This document shows positions 1 to 6,836 of a DNA stretch of 24,017 bases, in pieces (the first letter of the stretch is position 1; every line of letters starts with the position of its first letter). A program made the position numbers and the translations under genes. The notes beneath the pieces were generated by a model that did not search any database, was not told the DNA's origin, and saw only the letters and a program-made list of their open reading frames with translations. Origin of the DNA: Clostridia bacterium (lineage in GTDB: Bacteria; Bacillota; Clostridia; Christensenellales; CAG-314); assembly GCA_017407305.1 (NCBI GenBank), contig JAFQWS010000111.1, positions 1-24,017 of the forward strand, read 5' to 3'.

Positions 1-994
1 AGTGATAAAAAGTGAAAGGCTTTCCTTGAAGTCTTCTTTTATACATAAGTTGGGCAAGTTCTTCGTATTGTTGCATGACAACTTCCAAGTCTTTGTCCGT
101 CAATGCAGACGGATCGTCGGGAGCGCACACCACCGGCTCCATACTGAGTTGGTCAAAGCCCAAGTCCAGCATTGTTTGAACGTCTTTTACAAAGTCGGGA
201 TTGGCGTGTGTAAAGGTGCCACGCATATAGTAGTCTTTGCCCTCGCGTGCCTTTACAAATTGTTGAAATTTTGGCACGATTTTGTCAAAACTGCCTCGTC
301 CTGCGTAGTCCACACGGAACTTGTCGTGGATTTCCTTTCTTCCGTCCAAAGAAAGAACAACGTTGCTCATTTCTTTGTTGGCAAAGTCAATGACTTCTTG
401 GTCAATGAGTACACCATTGGTGGTAAGTGTGAAACGGAAGTTTTTGCCCGTTTGTTTTTCGCGTTGTCTTGCATAGGCAACAAGGTTTTTGACAACGTCA
501 AAGTTCATCAAAGGTTCGCCACCAAAAAAGTCCACTTCCAAATTGTGTCGTGTGCCGGAATTTTCAATGAGAAAGTCCAAAGCGCGTTTGCCCACTTCTT
601 CACTCATCAAAGCGCGTTCGCCCGAATACTTGCCTTGACTTGCAAAGCAATAGGAACAATTTAGGTTGCAGGTGTGTGCAACGTGCAAACAAAGTGCCTT
701 GACAACACCCGAAGTCTTTTCTTTGAGTTGGGTGGAAATGGGTTGAAAGGTGTCTTTTGTGAAAAGTTGTCCGTCCTTTTCCAATTGGGCAATTTCGTCA
801 AAACACTCGCCAATTTCTTGACAAGTCAAATGCTCACTTTGATATTTTTGACAAAGTGAGGAAACGATTTGCTCTTTTGTGTGCGTTTGATAAAGGGAAA
901 TAACGTCATAGGCAACGTCGTCTACCAAGTGAATTGCACCTGAAAAAACGTCCACAACAACGCCAAGTCCGTTTTGTTTGAATTGATGAATCAT
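1..994 (-). CDS. Thioether-forming SCIFF peptide maturase (radical SAM, SPASM family), 3'-truncated by window edge
   Basis: This is a radical SAM enzyme that reductively cleaves S-adenosylmethionine and installs Cys-to-alpha-carbon thioether bridges in the SCIFF peptide encoded just upstream. The visible 331 residues start at ATG 994. Residues 1-90 look like the N-terminal peptide-binding (RRE-like) domain. The canonical CxxxCxxC cluster motif is at C109, C113 and C116 (CNLNCSYC), followed by the FFGGEP motif near 156-161 and TTNG near 191-194, both typical of this superfamily. The family is about 450 residues long, so the cysteine-rich C-terminal SPASM domain lies beyond the left edge. The ribosome site (AAAGG) is weak, and two terminator-like hairpins separate this gene from the SCIFF gene. 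The immediate SCIFF neighbour makes the substrate assignment firm. The Cys at 290 (VVCAPDDP) could be an auxiliary-cluster ligand, which is inference. Confidence 0.93.
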   Translation of the reverse strand, partial: MIHQFKQNGLGVVVDVFSGAIHLVDDVAYDVISLYQTHTKEQIVSSLCQKYQSEHLTCQEIGECFDEIAQLEKDGQLFTKDTFQPISTQLKEKTSGVVKALCLHVAHTCNLNCSYCFASQGKYSGERALMSEEVGKRALDFLIENSGTRHNLEVDFFGGEPLMNFDVVKNLVAYARQREKQTGKNFRFTLTTNGVLIDQEVIDFANKEMSNVVLSLDGRKEIHDKFRVDYAGRGSFDKIVPKFQQFVKAREGKDYYMRGTFTHANPDFVKDVQTMLDLGFDQLSMEPVVCAPDDPSALTDKDLEVVMQQYEELAQLMYKRRLQGKPFTFYH

Positions 995-1016
995 AACTGC
1001 CTTTTAGAGTAATACC

Positions 1017-1054
1017 AAAAAGCACACTATTTCACGATGGGTGAACCTAGTGTG
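1017..1054 (-). terminator. Rho-independent terminator or attenuator just upstream of the maturase
   Basis: GCACACTA (1022-1029) pairs with TAGTGTGC (1047-1054), and an inner TTCAC/GTGAA pair extends the stem. On the minus strand it is followed by five T (1021-1017). It lies only 23 bp before the maturase ATG, so it would limit read-through from the SCIFF promoter into the maturase. A weaker T-run (TTTTTTA) on the other side allows some function on the plus strand too. Confidence 0.6.
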
Positions 1055-1072
1055 CCACGTTTTTTATTGAAC

Positions 1073-1102
1073 AAAAAAGTTGGTACGCTTTTTTCAAGCG
1101 TA
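1073..1102 (-). terminator. Terminator directly behind the SCIFF gene
   Basis: The stem TACGCTT/AAGCGTA (1084-1090 with 1096-1102) has a 5-nt loop and is followed on the minus strand by CCAAC and six T (1078-1073). It sits 17 bp after the SCIFF stop codon. Together with the hairpin at 1022-1054 it implies that far more peptide mRNA than maturase mRNA is made. Confidence 0.55.
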
Positions 1103-1118
1103 TAAAGAATTTAATAAA

Positions 1119-1268
1119 TTAGTTCTTTTTTGTGTTTTCGCACTTTTGGTTTGCAATACCACAGCTTGTTTTGCATGCAGATTGGCAAGATGTTTGGCAT
1201 TCACCACAGCCACCGTTTTTTGCACTTTGGCAAAGGTTGCGAGTTTTCAATGTTTTAACGTGTTTCAT
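1119..1268 (-). CDS. SCIFF ribosomally synthesised peptide precursor (six-cysteines-in-forty-five family), 49 aa
   Basis: This is the small substrate peptide of the adjacent radical SAM maturase. Reading the minus strand from ATG 1268 gives a 49-residue peptide beginning MKHVKTLKTRNLC and containing the diagnostic core CGECQTSCQSACKTSC at residues 21-36, then C43 in QKCEN. The six core cysteines are C21, C24, C28, C32, C36 and C43. An additional Cys at position 13 lies in the leader and is not part of the usual six. A GGAGG ribosome site (1274-1278) sits 5 nt before the ATG, and an extended -10 promoter lies upstream. The family is almost universal in Clostridia; its biological role is not established. 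Identification rests on near-exact match of the core to the family pattern. Confidence 0.95.
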   Translation of the reverse strand: MKHVKTLKTRNLCQSAKNGGCGECQTSCQSACKTSCGIANQKCENTKKN

Positions 1269-1300
1269 AGTTGCCTCCATAAAAAATAACCTTTTGTTTG

Positions 1301-1329
1301 ATTATAACACGCAAAAAGTGTAAAGTCAA
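1301..1329 (-). promoter_or_regulatory. Sigma-A promoter of the SCIFF gene
   Basis: On the minus strand TTGACT (1329-1324) and TATAAT (1306-1301) are separated by exactly 17 bp, with a TGn extension before the -10 box. The predicted start leaves a leader of roughly 25 nt before the SCIFF ATG. Confidence 0.8.
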
Positions 1330-1358
1330 TATTTGACGCATATTTGCAATTTGACTTT

Positions 1359-1679
1359 TTAGTGCTTTACGTACCAATCGTCATAAAAAGTGCAAAGTTT
1401 GGTGTACACCTCTTCTCCTGCCACCTTTTTGCAAGGGGTGAAAAATTCTTTGGCTTCCTTAGATGGTTTTTCTTGGGGCGTTGAGGGGGTGGGCGAATTG
1501 AACAAGCCCGATATCATTTGAATAATTTGCGGATTTGTCAAAAGAGAGGTCACATCTCCCTTTTGATTGAAAACATCCATCAAACCCACCAAATTTTGTG
1601 GATTGGAAAGTATCGTGGAAAAATCGCCTTTGTTTGTCAATGCCATAAACAAAAACAGCAAAATCATCAAACTGTTCAA
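1359..1679 (-). CDS. Small membrane-anchored protein of unknown function with a tandem 21-residue repeat
   Basis: No family is recognised. The start is a TTG at 1679, chosen because AGGAG (1692-1688) lies 8 nt upstream. The 106-residue product begins with a hydrophobic helix (residues 2-14), then two related segments, GDFSTILSNPQNLVGLMDVF (19-38) and GDVTSLLTNPQIIQMISGLF (41-60), which share the pattern GD..T.L.NPQ......F. A Pro/Ser/Thr linker and a charged C-terminal tail with two Cys follow. It is transcribed away from the gene at 1758, with about 78 bp between the starts, so the two may share control. It could be a small membrane-associated regulator or scaffold; no function is claimed. 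Confidence 0.6.
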   Translation of the reverse strand: MNSLMILLFLFMALTNKGDFSTILSNPQNLVGLMDVFNQKGDVTSLLTNPQIIQMISGLFNSPTPSTPQEKPSKEAKEFFTPCKKVAGEEVYTKLCTFYDDWYVKH

Positions 1680-1757
1680 CCAATAATCTCCTGTTTGTAA
1701 TCAATATATTGTATGCAATCATATATTTAATTAGTGTAAAAAAACAAGGAGGAATAA

Positions 1758-2069
1758 ATGGACGATCCCAGAAACATATTTTACAACAATCGTATGGAAC
1801 AACCAAAAACTGAAGGCCAAGAGCAAAAAACAACGACCAACACCCAAGGGGTGGACGTCAAAAAGTTGCAACAACTTGCCGACAAATACACCAAAGAGGG
1901 AGAAAACAAGTTGGTAAGCGACATAATAAGCAACGTAATTGCCCAAAAAGCCAACGGAACGTTGTCCAACGAGCAGTTGTTGGCTTTTTACAAAAGAGTA
2001 ACTCCCTTTATGAACGCCGACCAACGAGCAAGATTGGACGGACTCATGCAAGAACTTTTGAAAGTTTAA
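1758..2069 (+). CDS. Small soluble helical protein of unknown function
   Basis: No family is recognised. The 103-residue product is hydrophilic, with a Gln/Thr/Lys-rich stretch (residues 14-32) and a predicted helical C-terminal two-thirds (DVKKLQQLADKY to MQELLKV). It has neither signal peptide nor membrane segment. The start is firmly set by a full AAGGAGG (1746-1752) 5 nt before the ATG, which suggests strong translation. It ends before a strong bidirectional terminator at 2131-2160 and is divergent from the small membrane protein at 1679. The C-terminal residues AFYKRVTPFMNADQRARLD resemble generic small bacterial helical proteins, not enough to name it. Confidence 0.75.
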   Translation: MDDPRNIFYNNRMEQPKTEGQEQKTTTNTQGVDVKKLQQLADKYTKEGENKLVSDIISNVIAQKANGTLSNEQLLAFYKRVTPFMNADQRARLDGLMQELLKV

Positions 2070-2130
2070 CGTATTTTAGTTTTTGGTCGCAACAATTTAA
2101 ATTTGAAAATTTATTTCAACTAACAAAAAA

Positions 2131-2166
2131 AAGAGCAAGAAAACAATTTTTCTTGCTCTTTGCTTT
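2131..2166. terminator. Bidirectional terminator between the small gene and the ABC exporter operon
   Basis: A 13-bp perfect stem AAGAGCAAGAAAA/TTTTCTTGCTCTT (2131-2143 with 2148-2160) has a 4-nt loop and A/T tracts on both flanks. It can end transcription from the plus-strand gene (stop 2069) and from the minus-strand ABC operon (stop 2201). Confidence 0.85.
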
Positions 2167-2200
2167 TTAATTTTGTTTTAAAAATTCAAAAGGTTTTATT

Positions 2201-4165
2201 TTAGTCCAATTCAAATGCGCCCGTGTACAAGCGATAGTATTGACCTTTTTGTTGAATAAGTTGTTCGTGGTTGCCTCGTTCGATAATTTCGCCCTTTTCC
2301 ATAACCATGATTGCATCGCTGTTGCGTACGGTGGAAAGTCTGTGTGCAATGACAAAGACCGTTCGGCCTTCCATCAATGCGTCCATACCTTTTTCAATCA
2401 ACAATTCGGTGCGAGTGTCAATGGAACTGGTTGCTTCGTCCAAAATAAGGACGGGCGGATCTGCAACGGCTGCACGAGCAATGGAAATGAGTTGTCGTTG
2501 TCCTTGCGACAAGTTTGCACCGTCTGCAGTCAACATTGTGTTGTAACCATTGGGCAAGTGGGAAATGAAGAAATGAGCATTTGCCGTTTTGGCTGCTTGA
2601 ATACACTCTTCGTCCGTTGCATCCAATCTGCCGTAACGGATGTTTTCCATAACAGTGCCTGTAAACAAGTGAGTATCTTGCAAAACCATTGCCAACGAAC
2701 GTCTTAAATCATCTTTGGCAATCTTTTCAATGTTGATGCCGTCATATCTAATTTTGCCCTTGTCCAAAGGGTAAAATCTGTTGATAAGGTTGGTGATTGT
2801 TGTTTTTCCTGCACCTGTTGAACCAACCAAGGCAATTTTTTGTCCCGGTTTGGCGTACAAGGAAATGTTTTTCAACACCACTTTTCCCTCAACGTAGGAA
2901 AAGGTTACGTCTTCAAATTCGATGTCGCCTTTCAAAGGAACGTAGGTTGTTGTGTCGTCTGCCTTGTGGTAATGTTTCCACGCCCATTGATGGGTGTGTT
3001 CGGTCGTTTCTTGAATTTGTCCGTCCACCATTTTGGTATTTACCAACGTGACGTAGCCTTCGTCCACTTCTTTGGGTTGGTCAATGATTTGGAAAACTCT
3101 TTCGCCACCTGCCAAAGAACCCATAATGGAGGTTGCAACTTGTGCAAGTTGTGAGAAAGGATTGGAAAATCTTCTGGAAAATTCCAAGAAAGATACCCAA
3201 GAACCGGTTGTGATTGCCACAGAGAAAATTCCCCAAAGGGAAAAGGTGTTTGTAGTTTTGTCTGCATTTACCAACATCAACGCACCAATTGCAACGATAA
3301 TTGCATAAAACACGTGGGAAACGTTGTTGATGATTGGTCCAAATGAGTTGCCAAATACGTTGGCTTTGAAAGCATTTTTTCTGTACTCGTTGTTGCGCTT
3401 GTCAAATTCTTGCATAACTTGGGGTTCGTGAGTGAACACTTTTACCACTTTTTGTCCTGCGCAAATTTCTTCCACGTAACCGTTGACTTCTGCCAAGGAT
3501 TTTTGTTGGCGAGCAAAAAACTTTCTTGCGTTGCCACCAACAAATTTGACCAACAATGCGTTGACACCAAGTTGCACAAAGCAAACCAACGTCAACAACC
3601 AGTTGTTCAAAAGCATTGCCACGACAAAGCCCGTCACCAAAATTGCCGACTGAATTATGGAAGGGAAACTGCCTGCAAGCAATTCTCTGACCATAGCCGT
3701 GTCGTTGGTGTAGGTGGACATAATTTCGCCGTGTGTGCGTTGGTCAAAGTAGGAAATGGGCAATTCCTCCATGTGACTGAACATATCCAAACGAAGTTGT
3801 CTGAGCACCTTGGTGGTAACTCTTGTGGAAATCCAGTTTTGACTCAATGAGCCACAAACACCACAAAGTTGAATTGTCATCATAACCAAAACAAGTGCCA
3901 CAAATTGCCCTTTTTTGTCACCGCTGGGAACGAAAAAGTCCGCCAAAAATTGATAAGCACCCAAAGGTTCGCCCTTGATAATATTGATGATGGGTTCCAA
4001 CACCATTGTTTGCAAAATGTTTGCAACAGATGCCAAGATAATCATCAAGACCATCACGATTATTTTTCCAGAATAGGGTTTGAGATAGGACATCAAACGA
4101 ATAAACGTCGCTTTTGCGTTTTTGGGTTTTTCCATACCCTTTTGGAAGCCACCGCCTCTAGCCAT
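2201..4165 (-). CDS. ABC multidrug-type exporter half-transporter, catalytically canonical subunit
   Basis: This is a type IV ABC exporter subunit: an N-terminal six-helix membrane domain (about residues 30-350) fused to an ATPase domain (about 415-654). Walker A is GSTGAGKT (448-455), the signature is the degenerate LSQGQ (552-556), Walker B is VLILDE with catalytic Glu 577, and the H-loop His is 608. A 35-residue segment rich in His and Trp (about 372-409, HTHQWAWKHYHK) separates the two domains. The start is ATG 4165 rather than GTG 4174, because GGGGGTG sits 6 nt before the ATG. It overlaps the upstream subunit gene by 8 bp, pointing to translational coupling. With that subunit it should form a heterodimer exporting drugs, lipids or peptides; the substrate cannot be told. 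Confidence 0.9.
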   Translation of the reverse strand: MARGGGFQKGMEKPKNAKATFIRLMSYLKPYSGKIIVMVLMIILASVANILQTMVLEPIINIIKGEPLGAYQFLADFFVPSGDKKGQFVALVLVMMTIQLCGVCGSLSQNWISTRVTTKVLRQLRLDMFSHMEELPISYFDQRTHGEIMSTYTNDTAMVRELLAGSFPSIIQSAILVTGFVVAMLLNNWLLTLVCFVQLGVNALLVKFVGGNARKFFARQQKSLAEVNGYVEEICAGQKVVKVFTHEPQVMQEFDKRNNEYRKNAFKANVFGNSFGPIINNVSHVFYAIIVAIGALMLVNADKTTNTFSLWGIFSVAITTGSWVSFLEFSRRFSNPFSQLAQVATSIMGSLAGGERVFQIIDQPKEVDEGYVTLVNTKMVDGQIQETTEHTHQWAWKHYHKADDTTTYVPLKGDIEFEDVTFSYVEGKVVLKNISLYAKPGQKIALVGSTGAGKTTITNLINRFYPLDKGKIRYDGINIEKIAKDDLRRSLAMVLQDTHLFTGTVMENIRYGRLDATDEECIQAAKTANAHFFISHLPNGYNTMLTADGANLSQGQRQLISIARAAVADPPVLILDEATSSIDTRTELLIEKGMDALMEGRTVFVIAHRLSTVRNSDAIMVMEKGEIIERGNHEQLIQQKGQYYRLYTGAFELD

Positions 4166-5945
4166 TGACGTCACCCCCTTTGTCGCCTTTTACTTGCGAA
4201 TTGAACACTTCTTGATAAATTTCGCAACGCTCCAAAAGTTGCTCGTGCTTGCCCACGTCGACAATTTTGCCGTTGTCAATGACAACGATTTTGTCGCTGT
4301 TTTGAATTGATGCAATGCGTTGAGCAATGATAATCTTTGTTACGTCTTTCAATCCGTGTTCAAATTGATAACGAATTTTTTCATCCGTTGCCGTGTCAAC
4401 TGCTGACGTTGAGTCGTCCAAAATGAGAATTTTGGGATGCTTCAGCAATGCACGAGCAATGCAAAGTCGTTGCTTTTGACCACCCGACACGTTGACGCCA
4501 CCTTGTCCCAATTCCGTTTGGTAACCATCGGGAAATGACGTGATAAAATCGTGTGCTTGTGCCTTTTTGCACGCTTCTTCCAATTCTTCTTGCGTTGCAT
4601 TTTCTTTGCCCCAACGCAAATTTTGGGCAATCGTGCCGGAAAACAGCACGTTCTTTTGCAAAACCATTGCAACTGCATCACGCAAGGTGTTCAAAGGGTA
4701 TTCCTTTACGTTGCGACCATCCACAAGCACTTGGCCTGTGGAAACGTCGTACAAACGAGCAACAAGTTGTACCAAGGTGGATTTGCCTTCGCCTGTACCA
4801 CCAATGATACCCACCGTTTCGCCTGATTTAATTTCCAAATTGACGTCGCTCAAAACGTAGTTGTCGCTGTCTTTTGCATAGGCAAAGTTGACGTTTTTGA
4901 ACTCAATAGAGCCACTTGCAACACTTTCGGTGCAATCGCCACCCTTGATGTCGGGAACTTCTTTGAAAATTTCGTCCAATCTTTCGGCTGATGCACGGCT
5001 TGTGGTAATGTTGACCAAAATCATGGCAATCATCATCAAAGAGGACAAAATTTGCACCGTGTAGGTAAGCAAGGAACTCAATGCACCCACCGTCAAACTT
5101 GTTGAACCAATTAAAATCATGTTGCCACCAATACCCACCATTGCCAAGCGAGTCATATACATGACAAGTTGCATAATGGGCATGACGAACACCATCAAAA
5201 TTTCTGCTGAATATTGGCTGTTCATGACGTCGGTGACCGTTTCAAAAAATTTTTGTTTTTCCGTTTCTTCACGCACAAAAGACTTTACAACGCGAATATT
5301 GGTGAGGTTTTCTTGCACGTTTTGGTTGAGTGCGTCGAACTTTTTGAGCATTTTGGAAAAACGAGGATAGGCCTTTGTCATCAAAATGCCAATGATTGTG
5401 CCCAAAATGGGCAAAGACACTGCAAAAATCCAAGCAAGTGAACCACCACGCACAAAAGCCATTATCGTTGCAAAAATCAACATGGAAGGCGCTCTGAAAC
5501 AAATGCGAATAAGCATTGTGTAAACCATTTGTACGTTGGTGATGTCCGTTGTGCAACGAGTTACCAACGAGGACGTTTGAAATTTGTCAATGTTGTAAAA
5601 TGAAAAGGTTTGTATTCTGCCAAAGACGTCGTTCCTTAAATTGCGTGCAAAGGTCGTGCCACCGTGTGCAGACAAAGCGGCTCCCGCAAAACCACAACCA
5701 AGTGACAACAAAGACATTGCCACCATAATCAAACAAGTAGTGCCAATTTCCGTCAAGATGACTTCCGCAGTTGCAGATTGTTGCAACAACAACTCCACCT
5801 TGTCAATTGTTTCCCCCATAAGCATGGGGATGAGAACTTCCAACACCACTTCGCCCAACATAAAGAAAGGACAAAGCAAGGTTACCAACCAGCAACCTTT
5901 TAGTGAAGGCAACAGTTCTTTGAAAAAACTTTTTTGCTTTACCAT
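4158..5945 (-). CDS. ABC multidrug-type exporter half-transporter, subunit with degenerate ATP site
   Basis: This 595-residue protein has the same architecture as its partner: membrane domain about 15-315, ATPase domain about 345-595. Walker A is GGTGEGKST (382-390) and the signature is VSGGQ (486-490). However, Walker B ends LILDD, with Asp 511 in place of the catalytic Glu, and the H-loop reads AQR, with Gln 542 in place of His. These are the known marks of the non-hydrolysing site in heterodimeric exporters such as the BmrCD and TM287/288 types. The partner carries Glu and His but a degenerate LSQGQ signature, exactly complementary. The ATG lies directly behind the MarR-type gene, with AAGGAGG 8 nt upstream, so the three genes form one operon. 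Confidence 0.92.
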   Translation of the reverse strand: MVKQKSFFKELLPSLKGCWLVTLLCPFFMLGEVVLEVLIPMLMGETIDKVELLLQQSATAEVILTEIGTTCLIMVAMSLLSLGCGFAGAALSAHGGTTFARNLRNDVFGRIQTFSFYNIDKFQTSSLVTRCTTDITNVQMVYTMLIRICFRAPSMLIFATIMAFVRGGSLAWIFAVSLPILGTIIGILMTKAYPRFSKMLKKFDALNQNVQENLTNIRVVKSFVREETEKQKFFETVTDVMNSQYSAEILMVFVMPIMQLVMYMTRLAMVGIGGNMILIGSTSLTVGALSSLLTYTVQILSSLMMIAMILVNITTSRASAERLDEIFKEVPDIKGGDCTESVASGSIEFKNVNFAYAKDSDNYVLSDVNLEIKSGETVGIIGGTGEGKSTLVQLVARLYDVSTGQVLVDGRNVKEYPLNTLRDAVAMVLQKNVLFSGTIAQNLRWGKENATQEELEEACKKAQAHDFITSFPDGYQTELGQGGVNVSGGQKQRLCIARALLKHPKILILDDSTSAVDTATDEKIRYQFEHGLKDVTKIIIAQRIASIQNSDKIVVIDNGKIVDVGKHEQLLERCEIYQEVFNSQVKGDKGGDVNG

Positions 5946-6419
5946 CTAGTCTGCCTCCTTGTTGCGTTTAAATTGAGCAAAAGTTTCGTGTGTTATCTCT
6001 TTGTTTTCGCCTGTTACGTTGAAAATCAATTTGTCCATAAGTTGATTTAACGTTGCCAAATCTTGATCGGAAAAATCAAAAAACAACTTTTCGTCGTATG
6101 CTTGCATGTTTTTTACACTTTCCGCCAACGCCTTTTTTGCGTTTTCCGTCAAAAACAAAGTGTATTGACGCTTGCTGTCTTGAGAAACCTCTCTTGTAAC
6201 CAATCCGGAATTTTCCAATCTGTCGATACTTTTGGCAATTGATGCAGGGCTGACAAACATTTTTCTTGCCAAATCGGCTTGGGTGCATCCGGGTTTTCGG
6301 TCAATGTAGGTCAAAATGGGCATTTGACAACCCATCAATCCCACAGCGTTTTGACGCATGGCTTCCTTTCTCAACAAATGCAAAAAAAGATGCTTTTTTA
6401 AAATTTGAGAATAGTCCAT
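5946..6419 (-). CDS. MarR-family transcriptional regulator of the exporter operon
   Basis: This is a 157-residue winged-helix regulator: an N-terminal dimerisation helix, the helix-turn-helix in CTQADLARKMFVSPASIAKS, and the wing LVTREVSQDSKRQYTLFLT, the typical MarR D.R....L pattern. C-terminal helices complete the dimer interface. The start is ATG 6419 because AGGAG lies 8 nt upstream; longer in-frame reading would run through the promoter and the tandem repeats. It is the first gene of an operon with the two exporter subunits, its stop being adjacent to the next ATG. The expected role is ligand-relieved repression of its own operon. A twice-repeated 13-bp site between promoter and start is the likely operator (inference). 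Confidence 0.9.
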   Translation of the reverse strand: MDYSQILKKHLFLHLLRKEAMRQNAVGLMGCQMPILTYIDRKPGCTQADLARKMFVSPASIAKSIDRLENSGLVTREVSQDSKRQYTLFLTENAKKALAESVKNMQAYDEKLFFDFSDQDLATLNQLMDKLIFNVTGENKEITHETFAQFKRNKEAD

Positions 6420-6441
6420 TTCGTTCTCTCCTAAATTTTTT

Positions 6442-6469
6442 GTTAACCGCCTAATTGTTAACCGCCTAA
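6442..6469 (-). promoter_or_regulatory. Tandem 13-bp repeat, likely MarR operator
   Basis: GTTAACCGCCTAA occurs twice on the plus strand (6442-6454 and 6457-6469), a period of 15 bp. It sits between the -10 box and the start codon of the MarR-type gene. Its position would let a bound repressor block transcription. The repeat is direct, but each GTTAAC is itself palindromic, so dimer binding is plausible. Confidence 0.65.
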
Positions 6470-6477
6470 CATGCGTA

Positions 6478-6506
6478 ATTATAATATCATAGTAGTGTGT
6501 TGTCAA
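6478..6506 (-). promoter_or_regulatory. Perfect-consensus sigma-A promoter of the MarR/exporter operon
   Basis: On the minus strand TTGACA (6506-6501), a spacer of exactly 17 bp and TATAAT (6483-6478) match the consensus at all 12 positions. Such a strong promoter fits an operon that is normally held off by a repressor. Confidence 0.88.
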
Positions 6507-6522
6507 CGATTATAGACCAACA

Positions 6523-6676
6523 AAACTAGCATTTTTTGCCGTCTTTTGTACTTTTTTGCAACCTATTTTCCCAAAGGCAAAAGCCCCTTGTTTTTTGCCA
6601 AATTTTGACGTGAAAAGGACGAAAAACAAGCATTTTGGCGTTGTTTTAGGTTAAAAAATCAAAAAGGCTATTGACA
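6523..6676 (+). repeat. Lipoprotein cassette leader repeat, copy 1
   Basis: About 154 bp upstream of the first lipoprotein gene recur at 7520-7674, 997 bp further on. The first ~95 bp, from AAACTAGCATTTTTTGCC to TTTTGACGTGAAAA, are identical in the two copies; similarity then loosens up to the shared TTGACA box. The repeat is pyrimidine-rich and contains a GGCAAAA...TTTTTTGCC hairpin. It is non-coding and outside the transcript predicted from the downstream promoter. Confidence 0.9.
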
Positions 6677-6705
6677 AAGCACCTTTACTTTGGTATAGAT
6701 ATAAT
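6671..6705 (+). promoter_or_regulatory. Promoter of the first lipoprotein gene
   Basis: TTGACA (6671-6676) is followed after 17 bp by TATAGA (6694-6699) and immediately by a further TATAAT (6700-6705). The leader to ATG 6837 would be about 125-130 nt. I see no recognised riboswitch in it. Confidence 0.7.
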
Positions 6706-6836
6706 AGTAAAAACTTTATTTTGACTTATTTTGCAACGTTTTACGTCACAAACCCACATTTATAGGGTGCTATAATTTCTATAAATTGGGAATTAACTGC
6801 AATTGCAGTTTGAAATATTGTATTTGGAGGGAAATT

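Noticed and set aside
2..664. 220-codon plus-strand frame at the left edge
   Set aside because: It is antisense to the SCIFF maturase, whose radical SAM motifs establish the minus strand as coding.
4166..4174. GTG start for the second exporter subunit at 4174
   Set aside because: The ribosome site GGGGGTG overlaps this codon; it is correctly spaced (6 nt) for ATG 4165 instead.
6420..6506. N-terminal extension of the MarR-type protein to 6506
   Set aside because: It would translate the -10 box and tandem operator repeats; AGGAG 8 nt before ATG 6419 gives the normal MarR length.
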